NCBI GenBank assembly: GCA_002306815.1
Contig: DBTA01000029.1
Coordinates: 3,217 to 36,071, forward strand
DNA from: Dehalococcoidia bacterium UBA1328
GTDB taxonomy: Bacteria > Chloroflexota > Dehalococcoidia > Lucifugimonadales > Lucifugimonadaceae
DNA: 32,855 bases
Reading direction: 5' to 3'
Position 1 is the first letter of the stretch; every line of letters begins with the position of its first letter. Of the stretch, positions 24,791 to 31,878 are shown in pieces. Made by a program: the position numbers and the translations under genes. The notes beneath the pieces were generated by a model. It saw only the letters and a list, made by a program, of their open reading frames with translations, ran no database searches and was not told the DNA's origin.

Positions 24791-25576
24791 ATGAAAGTTC
24801 TGATTCTCGGTGGAAACGGCATGTTGGGTCCCTGGGCTGTCACTGCCATGAAAGACCGACACGACATTCTCCTCACAGATATCAACGATCCTTATCCAGA
24901 GTACGGAGGAGATTTCCTGAAACTTTCGGTTGATGATGTTGATGGTGTGGTGAAGGCTGCTGAAGGTATGGACGTTATCGTCAACCTTTCAGTGCTTAGG
25001 CCTGATCGCCAGCTCGCGTTTGATGTCAACACGATGGGTAACTACGCCATGATGATGGCGGCTCGGGAACATCGGATCAAGCGAGTAATCAACACTGGAC
25101 CGCATTTCCAACTGGTAGGTCAGCAGTACGAAGAATGGGATTTTGATCTAAACCCAGATATGCCACCAGCTCCAGGGACCCGCCTCTATGCACACACGAA
25201 GGCACTGGGTTCGGAGATTTGCCGTGTGTTCAGCGAGCATCACGGTATCGAGGTTATTACGCTCATGTACTACAACATGAAGCACACGTGGAACCTTGGT
25301 GGACCAGAGCAAGAGCCGGTTTACCACGAAGACATGGTGCCATTCTCAACAGCCTGGCAGGATTGTGGAACTGCTGTTCGCGCAGCAGTTGAAGTACCCA
25401 GCGAACGACTCGCTTCAAACTATGAAGCTTTTTTCATCTTCCCGGATCTGCCACATCGTAAGTTCAACAACGAAAAGACTCGTCGAGTTCTGGGTTGGAA
25501 ACCCCGGTACCATGTTGAAGCTCTCTGGAATAAAGAGACGCGTCTACCCCCAAGCGGGCTCCACGAAGCGTTCTAA
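24791..25576 (+). CDS. NAD(P)-dependent SDR/epimerase family oxidoreductase
   Basis: The 261-residue protein keeps the family's key elements: the Rossmann motif GGNGMLG (7-13), an acidic Asp30 at the end of beta strand 2 suggesting NAD preference, the IVNLSVLRP strand, and the active-site pair Tyr133 and Lys137 in YAHTK. It is shorter than most extended SDRs (about 300-350). Its ATG lies 2 bases after the stop of the preceding SDR gene, and GGGGAG (24777-24782) inside that gene serves as ribosome binding site. Together with the SMP-30 gene it forms a three-gene unit, so oxidation of a sugar or aldonate, or epimerisation, is likely. Substrate unknown. Confidence 0.88.
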   Translation: MKVLILGGNGMLGPWAVTAMKDRHDILLTDINDPYPEYGGDFLKLSVDDVDGVVKAAEGMDVIVNLSVLRPDRQLAFDVNTMGNYAMMMAAREHRIKRVINTGPHFQLVGQQYEEWDFDLNPDMPPAPGTRLYAHTKALGSEICRVFSEHHGIEVITLMYYNMKHTWNLGGPEQEPVYHEDMVPFSTAWQDCGTAVRAAVEVPSERLASNYEAFFIFPDLPHRKFNNEKTRRVLGWKPRYHVEALWNKETRLPPSGLHEAF

Positions 25577-25583
25577 CGAATTA

Positions 25584-25595
25584 CCCCCCCCCCCC
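25584..25595. repeat. Poly-C homopolymer (12 bases)
   Basis: An uninterrupted run of 12 C follows the SDR stop codon by 7 bases, in the gap between convergent SDR and pntB genes. It is by far the longest C or G run I noticed in the window. The next bases give a small stem CCCTT/AAGGG (25593-25609). Length may vary by slippage or be misread by sequencing. Confidence 0.9.
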
Positions 25596-25653
25596 TTCAA
25601 CTTAAAGGGTGCGAGGACTAACGAGCATTTCGTCTGTGCGATGAAGTAGAGGT

Positions 25654-27060
25654 CTATAAGTCCTTCACTTCTGCGGTGATTTTTTCTACAGAGTCTTTGG
25701 CGTCACCGAAGAGCATCTGGGTTTTGTCGAGGAAGAACAGTTCGTTCTGAACTCCCGCGAATCCAGAAGACATTGACCGCTTCATCATGATCACGGAATG
25801 GGCCTGATCCACATTGAGGATCGGCATGCCGTAGATAGGACTTGATGAGTCTGTCCGAGCTGCAGGGTTGGTAACGTCGTTCGCACCGATCACCACAGCA
25901 ACATCGGTACGCTGGAACTCGTTGTTGATCTCATCGAGGTCTTTGAGTTCATCGTACGGCACATTGGCTTCAGCCAGCAGCACGTTCATGTGACCCGGCA
26001 TTCGACCCGCAACAGGGTGAATAGCGTATCGAACACTAATACCTTTCTCCTTCAGGAAATCGGCAAGTTCACGAACCTGGTGCTGTGCCTGTGCAACAGC
26101 AAGACCGTAACCCGGTACGAAGATCACCGACTGAGCATAAGCAAGCATCGTCGCTGCATCGTCAGCTTGAATGGACGTAACGGGACGTGTTTCCTCTTCG
26201 CCGCTACCTCCTGCGCCGTCTTCAACACCGAAACCACCTAGCATCACGTTGGCAAGTGATCGGTTCATCGCCTTCGTCATGATGCGAGTGAGGATCAGAC
26301 CTGAGGCACCAACCAGAGATCCAGCAATGATCAACATGTTGTTTCCAAGCACGAAACCGGTGGCTGCTCCAGCGATTCCAGAATAGGAGTTCAGCAGAGC
26401 AATAACGACCGGCATGTCAGCGCCACCAATTGGAATCACGATCAAGATTCCAAGGGCTATAGCGATTCCAGCGGCGATAAAGAACGCTGTCGTGGACGGT
26501 TCAACGATCAACCAAGCAGTCGCGGCTAACATTCCGATCAATAGTGCGACGTTGATGACATTTCGAATTGGCAGCAGTAGTGGTCGGGTTGGGACGATAC
26601 CCTGAAGCTTCCCGTAGGCAATGAAGCTTCCCGTTAGAGTTACACCACCAACGATCACTGACGCCATGATCGTGATCGAAACGTCTTCGGCAATCGTAGT
26701 ACCGTCGTCGATTAGTCTGATTAACTCGCCAGCAGCAATCACAGCTGAAGCCGCACCGCCGAAGCCGTTAAAGATCGCTACAAGTTGTGGCATTTCGGTC
26801 ATTGCGATCTTGCGTGCAGAGAAAGCACCAATGGCGGCACCGACAATGGCTCCACCGATGATCCATTCCCACGACATGATGTTGTTTCCGGCAACCGTCG
26901 CCAGCACGGCAATCAGCATTGCCAGTGAAGAAAGCCGGTTACCGTTTCGCGCCGTTGCCGGTGAACCGAGTCGCTTGAGACCCAGAATGAATAAGATCGC
27001 AGCGACGATGTACGCCACGTTCGTGACGTTCATGTGTAGAAGCGCTTCAGTGCTCATCAT
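25654..27060 (-). CDS. pntB: NAD(P) transhydrogenase (Re/Si-specific), beta subunit
   Basis: This 468-residue membrane subunit supplies the NADP(H)-binding domain III and most of the proton channel of PntAB, which uses the proton gradient to reduce NADP+ with NADH. The N-terminal half has around nine hydrophobic segments. The C-terminal domain contains the NADP motif region GYGLAVAQAQHQVRELADFL, PVAGRMPGHMNVLLAEANVPYD, VVIGANDVTNPAA and VIMMKRSMSSGFAGV. All are diagnostic and intact. Its start overlaps the end of pntA2 by 4 bases. The last residues (VEKITAEVKDL) are a normal end, and the gene faces the SDR gene tail to tail. Confidence 0.97.
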   Translation of the reverse strand: MMSTEALLHMNVTNVAYIVAAILFILGLKRLGSPATARNGNRLSSLAMLIAVLATVAGNNIMSWEWIIGGAIVGAAIGAFSARKIAMTEMPQLVAIFNGFGGAASAVIAAGELIRLIDDGTTIAEDVSITIMASVIVGGVTLTGSFIAYGKLQGIVPTRPLLLPIRNVINVALLIGMLAATAWLIVEPSTTAFFIAAGIAIALGILIVIPIGGADMPVVIALLNSYSGIAGAATGFVLGNNMLIIAGSLVGASGLILTRIMTKAMNRSLANVMLGGFGVEDGAGGSGEEETRPVTSIQADDAATMLAYAQSVIFVPGYGLAVAQAQHQVRELADFLKEKGISVRYAIHPVAGRMPGHMNVLLAEANVPYDELKDLDEINNEFQRTDVAVVIGANDVTNPAARTDSSSPIYGMPILNVDQAHSVIMMKRSMSSGFAGVQNELFFLDKTQMLFGDAKDSVEKITAEVKDL

Positions 27061-27353
27061 CGGTCACCTGACCTTTTGAACATCTTCAGCATTCTGTCGG
27101 TAACCATGAAACCACCGACCACGTTGATCATTGCGAGCCCTATGGCGATAGCACCCAGTATTTGACCGGTGATGCCATCCGCCTGTCCAGCGACTAGCAA
27201 AGCGCCGACAATGACGATTCCTGAAATGGCGTTTGAGCCCGACATAAGGGGGGTATGCAATGTAGGAGGTACTTTTGTAATTACTTCGTACCCGATAAAG
27301 ATCGCAAGTACGAACACTGTTAACGCAACAATTAGCGCTTCGGCGTCAAACAT
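27057..27353 (-). CDS. pntAB: NAD(P) transhydrogenase, alpha subunit part 2 (membrane)
   Basis: The 98-residue protein has three or four hydrophobic helices and matches the membrane domain that in E. coli is the C-terminal end of PntA. Diagnostic is the block VPPTLHTPLMSGSNAISGIVIVGAL, shortened here as PTLHTPLMSGSNAISG. As in Rhodospirillum rubrum and many other bacteria, the alpha subunit is split into two genes. Its start immediately follows the stop codon of the first alpha gene and its end overlaps pntB by 4 bases, so the three genes form one tight operon. Confidence 0.95.
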   Translation of the reverse strand: MFDAEALIVALTVFVLAIFIGYEVITKVPPTLHTPLMSGSNAISGIVIVGALLVAGQADGITGQILGAIAIGLAMINVVGGFMVTDRMLKMFKRSGDR

Positions 27354-28472
27354 TTATTCACCTAATCCGTGTCGAGCTTCGCCTTCGTGAGCGATACACA
27401 TGGTGTCGATCACTTCGTCTTCAAAATCTAGGTTCAGAGTCCCTTCTTTTCGATCAATGATCAGATCGAAAAGTGCCATTACGTTTCTTGAGTAGAGTTG
27501 GCTGGCGTGGAAGGGCATAGAACTTGGGACATTGATCGGCCCGTTTATTGCGACTCCGTTTTTTTCGATTACCTCGCCGGCGACCGTTCCCGCAACGTTT
27601 CCACCGGATTCGGCGGCGAGATCGATCACGATGCTGCCAGGCCGCATAACTGCGACCATGTCTTCTGTCATTAGTAGTGGGGCAGGGCGTCCAGGAATAG
27701 CTGCGGTCGTTATTACGGCGTCAGCTTCCGCAATGTGGTCTTTCAAAAACTCTCGTTGCGCTGCTTGTTGTTCTTCAGTCTGTTCGCGCGCGTAGCCACC
27801 AGCGCCCTCGGCGTCTTCAGAGGCGGGAGGTTGAATGAACGTAGCACCCAGGCTTTCGACTTGTTCACCGGCCGCAGCGCGAACATCGAATGCTTCCACT
27901 ACGGCACCGAGTCTACGAGCGGTAGCAATCGCCTGCAAGCCAGCAACACCCGCTCCCAAAACCAGAACTTTGGCCGGAGGGATCGTTCCTGCCGCAGTCA
28001 TCATCATGGGCAGGTATTTGCCGATCGAGTTGGCCGCCAGCAACGCTGCTTTATACCCGGAAATTGACGCCTGCGATGAGAGAACATCCATTCTCTGGGC
28101 TCTGGCAATACGAGGAACCAGTTCCATCGCCAGTGCGGTCGATCCGGCAGAAGCCAGCGAGGACACCAACTCGGCATCGGTGCGAGCGTTCATGGTGCTC
28201 ACTACTATGCTTCCCTTTTTGAGGGAACCAATCTCTCCGGATGTTGGTGGCTGAACATGGACGAATATATCGACCGTGCCTGCTATTTCGGCGGCTGAAG
28301 CAGTCTTAGCACCGACTTCAGTGTAGGCGGAATCAGGGAAACCGGCGACTGTACCGGCTCCCTCTTCAATAAATATCTCGTGCCCTGCCTTTACAAGGCG
28401 TTCTACTGATTCGGGAACGAGTGCTACGCGATTTTCGTTGGGATCTGACTCCCGAGGGGCGCCGATCTTCAT
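27354..28472 (-). CDS. pntAA: NAD(P) transhydrogenase, alpha subunit part 1 (NAD-binding)
   Basis: This 372-residue soluble subunit forms the NAD(H)-binding domain I of PntAB. It shares its fold with alanine dehydrogenase: MKIGAPRESDPNENRVAL at the start, ELVPRIARAQRMDVLSSQAS (117-136), and the Rossmann motif GAGVAG (173-178) in KVLVLGAGVAGLQAIATARRLGA. The QTEEQQAAQREF mobile-loop region and AAIPGRPAPLLMTEDMV are also family-typical. It is the first gene of the pntAA-pntAB-pntB operon, with the next gene starting on the base after its stop. Context suggests it balances NADH from sugar-acid oxidation with NADPH demand. Confidence 0.96.
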   Translation of the reverse strand: MKIGAPRESDPNENRVALVPESVERLVKAGHEIFIEEGAGTVAGFPDSAYTEVGAKTASAAEIAGTVDIFVHVQPPTSGEIGSLKKGSIVVSTMNARTDAELVSSLASAGSTALAMELVPRIARAQRMDVLSSQASISGYKAALLAANSIGKYLPMMMTAAGTIPPAKVLVLGAGVAGLQAIATARRLGAVVEAFDVRAAAGEQVESLGATFIQPPASEDAEGAGGYAREQTEEQQAAQREFLKDHIAEADAVITTAAIPGRPAPLLMTEDMVAVMRPGSIVIDLAAESGGNVAGTVAGEVIEKNGVAINGPINVPSSMPFHASQLYSRNVMALFDLIIDRKEGTLNLDFEDEVIDTMCIAHEGEARHGLGE

Positions 28473-28712
28473 CCATTGCTCCTGTCGAACATGATCTTAG
28501 CTTGCCGGGATTTTGTTTGGCGACAACCCTTAATGATAGCGATAAAATTCGGTAATTCCCTGTAGAAAAGTGATGATTTCACCGTGATAGGACTCACTTC
28601 GGGTGTAGTTCAGTTGGGACATGACTTTTCGTGGCTAAGAAACACTTATTGCATCTGACACGTAAATTAAAAAATACCCCAGTTACTAACCAATTACTCG
28701 TGGGTAAAATCG
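28473..28712. other. Intergenic region upstream of the pnt operon, with tRNA fragment
   Basis: This A+T-rich stretch should contain the pnt promoter (leftward). It also contains a tRNA-like D-arm segment at 28601-28617, listed separately. No clear promoter, operator or further ORF was recognised. Confidence 0.4.
28601..28617 (+). other. tRNA 5'-end (D-arm) fragment
   Basis: The 17 bases GGGTGTAGTTCAGTTGG match the 5' end and D arm of bacterial tRNAs (GGTGTAGTTCAGTTGGTAGAAC type). The rest of the tRNA is missing: the next bases give no convincing closing D stem, anticodon arm or T arm. It is too close to the consensus to be a likely accident and may be a leftover of an integration or deletion event. 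Confidence 0.45.
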
Positions 28713-28889
28713 GTGAGCCACGAAATACAAAAGGAATGGCCCGAAAACGTGATTGATTCTACGTACAGTCAACCGTTGAATCTTCCTAAGGAAGCACTTG
28801 ATATTGGAGCGAAGGTTCGAGAGAACGTCATCAACCAGTACATCGAGTTCTTCGAGATGATGACTCCTGTAAAAATGCAGGAATATTAG
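28713..28889 (+). CDS. Possible small protein (58 aa), unrecognised
   Basis: A frame from GTG at 28713 to TAG at 28887-28889 encodes a polar, helix-prone peptide: EIQKEWPENVIDSTYSQ, then LPKEALDIGAKVRENVINQ and IEFFEMMTPVKM. The composition is protein-like, with amphipathic spacing in the C-terminal half. It lies 54 bases ahead of the enolase-family gene on the same strand. No strong ribosome binding site is present and I recognise no family. The frame stays open upstream to TAA 28668-28670 but has no other usual start. Confidence 0.35.
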   Translation: MSHEIQKEWPENVIDSTYSQPLNLPKEALDIGAKVRENVINQYIEFFEMMTPVKMQEY

Positions 28890-28943
28890 CCAACCCGAAT
28901 ATATGAGATTAATCCGCAACTAAGTGAAAGACGCTGAATAGAC

Positions 28944-30104
28944 TTGAAGATTAATGAGATAACTGCGTTCCCAATCCGAATCAACATTGATTCGCACGAG
29001 GAAGGCAAAGAACGACCTGCTGTGATCGATTTTGGCGACTACTTCGTCGACGAACAGGCATTTACTTCGATATATTCGAAGCATCACGAAACTACTGTTA
29101 TCAAGGTCGAAACCGACGCCGGTATTGTCGGGTGGGGTGAAGCACAGTCGCCGGTTTCACCTCGAACAACACAGGTAATCGTCGAAGATCTCATTCGACC
29201 ATTGATAGTGGGACGCGATCCTTTTGATATAGAGGCGATCTGGACTCGTAACTTTGGTGCGATGCGTGAACGAGGCCACCCAACAGGTTTTTACATCGAT
29301 GCTCTTGCGGGTACAGATATTGCCCTTTGGGACATAGTTGGTAAAGCGGTTGGCAAGCCGGTTCACAAGCTGGCAGGTGGTCGTTACCGAGACAAAATCA
29401 AGTTGTACGCAGGTCTTGGCGGAACCAACCCCGAAAAAGTTGCCGACATGGCAGAAGAACATGTCGGATACGGCTATCAGGCGTTGAAGTTGCACTTGCT
29501 GCTTGATGCCGACGGCGTCGCAGAAATCGCTAGTGCAGTACGTAAGCGTGTTGGACCCAACATCATGCTCATGTGTGATGTTCACATGCGACAGTCGGTT
29601 ACAAGTGCCATCAAGCTCGGACGTGCCCTCGAAAAATTGGACTTCACCTGGCTTGAGTCACCTCTCGTACCTGACGATATTCCCGGAGCAGTTGCGCTTG
29701 CTGAAGCACTGGATATGGCGGTCGCTATTGGTGAGTGGAGCCGGACCCGATACGAAATGCGTGAAGCGTTCGAACGCCGTGCCTACGACATCGTGATGCA
29801 CGATATAGCGCGCACTGGAATAACAGAAGGTCACAGGATCGGCACGATCGCTGACACATACAACATCCCTGTTGCACCACACGTGGGAGGTGGTGGAATC
29901 CTTTCGGTCGCATCGACTGTCGAATACTCAGCATCTTGCAACAACTTCATGATCATGGAGCACGGTCACCACGCCAACGATCATAAGAACGCGATAACCG
30001 CTGCGCCTTACGCGCCTAAAGATGGTTTCTTCGAACTGACTGAGAAGCCCGGTCTTGGGATCGAGATAGATCAAGCACTGGTCGAAAAATACCTCGTTAG
30101 CTAG
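28944..30104 (+). CDS. Enolase-superfamily mandelate racemase/muconate lactonizing-like enzyme
   Basis: The 386-residue protein starts with TTG at 28944 (LKINEITAFPI read as MKINEITAFPI). Active-site residues: Lys182 in ALKLHLL, metal ligands Asp212 in CDVHMR, Glu238 in WLESP and Glu264 in IGEWSRTRYE (26 apart each), with Asp287 and His313 in APHVGGGG forming the His-Asp pair. Lys plus His on opposite sides of the substrate is the mandelate-racemase arrangement; His214 next to the first ligand is an extra candidate. Likely an acid-sugar dehydratase or epimerase. The FGGY kinase gene starts 29 bases downstream, so they form one operon. It differs from the enzymes at 20164 and 21470 by subgroup motifs, implying another substrate. 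Confidence 0.9.
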   Translation: MKINEITAFPIRINIDSHEEGKERPAVIDFGDYFVDEQAFTSIYSKHHETTVIKVETDAGIVGWGEAQSPVSPRTTQVIVEDLIRPLIVGRDPFDIEAIWTRNFGAMRERGHPTGFYIDALAGTDIALWDIVGKAVGKPVHKLAGGRYRDKIKLYAGLGGTNPEKVADMAEEHVGYGYQALKLHLLLDADGVAEIASAVRKRVGPNIMLMCDVHMRQSVTSAIKLGRALEKLDFTWLESPLVPDDIPGAVALAEALDMAVAIGEWSRTRYEMREAFERRAYDIVMHDIARTGITEGHRIGTIADTYNIPVAPHVGGGGILSVASTVEYSASCNNFMIMEHGHHANDHKNAITAAPYAPKDGFFELTEKPGLGIEIDQALVEKYLVS

Positions 30105-30133
30105 TTCGACGCTTCACGCGAACCGGAGACAAC

Positions 30134-31618
30134 TTGACATTGTACGAGCCGCCATATGTTCTCGCTGTTGACGTAGGCAGCTCGTCGGTGAAAGCCGGGT
30201 TGTTCGACTCACTAGCGCGTAGCGTGGAAGGAAGCGAGGTGGCTGTAGCCCATCACCAGCGGGTTGCCTCGGATGGCACGTCGGAGGAAGACGCGCTTTC
30301 GATTCTCAATGCCACAGAAACGGCTATCGACTCAGTGCTCGCGAAATCGGATGATCTCGCGACAAAAATCGTGGGCGTCGGCTTCGACTGTATGGCGAGT
30401 ACTGTCCTTGGTGTTGACGAACAAGGCGAGGCTATTACCCCGGTTTATACGTACGCTGATACCAGGTCAGCAGTTGACGTTGAGCGTCTTAAACACGAAC
30501 TAAACGTACCAATCATTTACGATCGAACGGGTGTGATGCAGCACACGTCGTATCTACCAGGGAGAATTCGTTGGATACGACGAACCCAACCCGACGTGGC
30601 TGACCAAATTACGCGATACGTCGACATTTCAACCTTTATGTTTTCGAAATGGTTCGGTCGACAGAACGTAAAGGCCAGTTACTGCGTTTCGTCCTGGAGC
30701 GGGTTACTCAACCGGCGTGATCTCGAGTGGGATCACGGACTGCTCGGAAGATTGGGCATCGACGCTTCCAATTTGCCTGAACTGGCGCCGTGGAGCGAAG
30801 CTGAAACGGGATTGACCGACGAATATTCGAAGCGATGGAGTGCCTTGCAAGATTCTCCTTTCTTTCTTGCCGTAGGCGATGGCGCGGCTGTGAACGTCGG
30901 TACCGGTTGTGTTGACCAATCCAAAGTTGCCCTGACTGTCGGTACGACAGGTGCTTTGCGTGTGTTGATCGAAGGGCCGGCACCCGATGTCCCCACGGGA
31001 CTATGGGCGTATCATCTGGGTTCCACACGCACTCTACTTGGTGGTTCGTTTTCCGAGGGAGGCAATGTGGTGCAATGGGCTGTCGACAATTTGAAACTGC
31101 CGCAGATAGATGAACTGAACGCTGAACTCAGCAAGTTGAATCCTGCAAGCCACGGAATCAACGTGCTTCCCTTTATTGCAGGTGAGCGCGCAACCGGTTG
31201 GTCGACATCGGCATCGGGTGTTATAGAAGGCATTCGTGTTTCTACACAGCCGATCGAAATCCTGCAGGCGATGCTGGAATCGGTGGCGTACCGTTTTGCG
31301 TTGGTCGCTGACCTGTTGTTGCCGGGAGTCAAATCCGGTTATCACATCATCGCCAGCGGTGGAGCAATTCAGAACTCGTCCTGGTGGCTGCAAACGATGG
31401 CCGATGTTCTCAGTGTTCCAGTCGGGGTATCTGCGGAGGAACAGGATACGAGCAGGGGTACGGCGATCCTTGCACTCAATGCTTTGGGAATATGGACCAC
31501 GCTGGATGATCACCCTGCGCAAATTTCAGACACGTTTGAGCCCGACGAGACAAAAGTTGATATCTACGCAGACGCTCGATCCAGACAGGCTGATCTTTAC
31601 AGCCGTCTGCTCGACTGA
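30134..31618 (+). CDS. FGGY family carbohydrate kinase (gluconokinase-like)
   Basis: The 494-residue protein has the two-domain actin-like kinase fold. The first phosphate loop is AVDVGSSSVKAGLFD (11-25, Asp13). GFDCMAST lies near 83-90 and the YADTRS substrate-side motif at 107-112. The catalytic base Asp249 is in AVGDGAAVNVGTGC, followed by the second phosphate loop LTVGTTGALR and the adenosine motif ASGGAIQNSSWW. The pattern is closest to gluconokinase and xylulokinase members. The start is a TTG with GGAG 6 bases upstream. It follows the enolase-family gene in an operon and faces the 6-phosphogluconate dehydrogenase unit, which makes gluconate a natural candidate substrate (inference). 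Confidence 0.92.
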   Translation: MTLYEPPYVLAVDVGSSSVKAGLFDSLARSVEGSEVAVAHHQRVASDGTSEEDALSILNATETAIDSVLAKSDDLATKIVGVGFDCMASTVLGVDEQGEAITPVYTYADTRSAVDVERLKHELNVPIIYDRTGVMQHTSYLPGRIRWIRRTQPDVADQITRYVDISTFMFSKWFGRQNVKASYCVSSWSGLLNRRDLEWDHGLLGRLGIDASNLPELAPWSEAETGLTDEYSKRWSALQDSPFFLAVGDGAAVNVGTGCVDQSKVALTVGTTGALRVLIEGPAPDVPTGLWAYHLGSTRTLLGGSFSEGGNVVQWAVDNLKLPQIDELNAELSKLNPASHGINVLPFIAGERATGWSTSASGVIEGIRVSTQPIEILQAMLESVAYRFALVADLLLPGVKSGYHIIASGGAIQNSSWWLQTMADVLSVPVGVSAEEQDTSRGTAILALNALGIWTTLDDHPAQISDTFEPDETKVDIYADARSRQADLYSRLLD

Positions 31619-31627
31619 GTAAATTAG

Positions 31628-31873
31628 CTACCCGCTTCTTGAACCACGTGGTTCGTCAGAGTGACGATCTACTCTCTCTTCGATCACCGTCGCCATTTGA
31701 TGCCTGACATCCTGGATCAGTTCATCGGACGGAGCGACGTCTTCTGGTGCTATTTCGGCTTCAGCGACCCACTCCCAGAGATCTTCAAGAGTCTCGCGCA
31801 GTTCACGCGCAGTCATCATTTTCGTGTTCAGGAGCGGGTAGTGGGGCGGAGGGCGAAACTTTTCTTCCGGCAT
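31628..31873 (-). CDS. Small conserved-looking protein of unknown function
   Basis: The 81-residue product starts MPEEKFRPPPHYPLLN, continues with an acidic helix (ELRETLEDLWEWVAEAEIAPEDVAPSDELIQDV) summarised here as ELRETLEDLWEWVAEAE, and ends in a charged tail. No membrane segment, signal peptide or metal motif is seen. Its ATG lies 5 bases after the stop of the 6-phosphogluconate dehydrogenase gene, so the two are co-transcribed and likely translationally coupled. It could be a partner or regulator of that enzyme, but I do not recognise the family. Confidence 0.65.
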   Translation of the reverse strand: MPEEKFRPPPHYPLLNTKMMTARELRETLEDLWEWVAEAEIAPEDVAPSDELIQDVRHQMATVIEERVDRHSDEPRGSRSG

Positions 31874-31878
31874 CTTTA

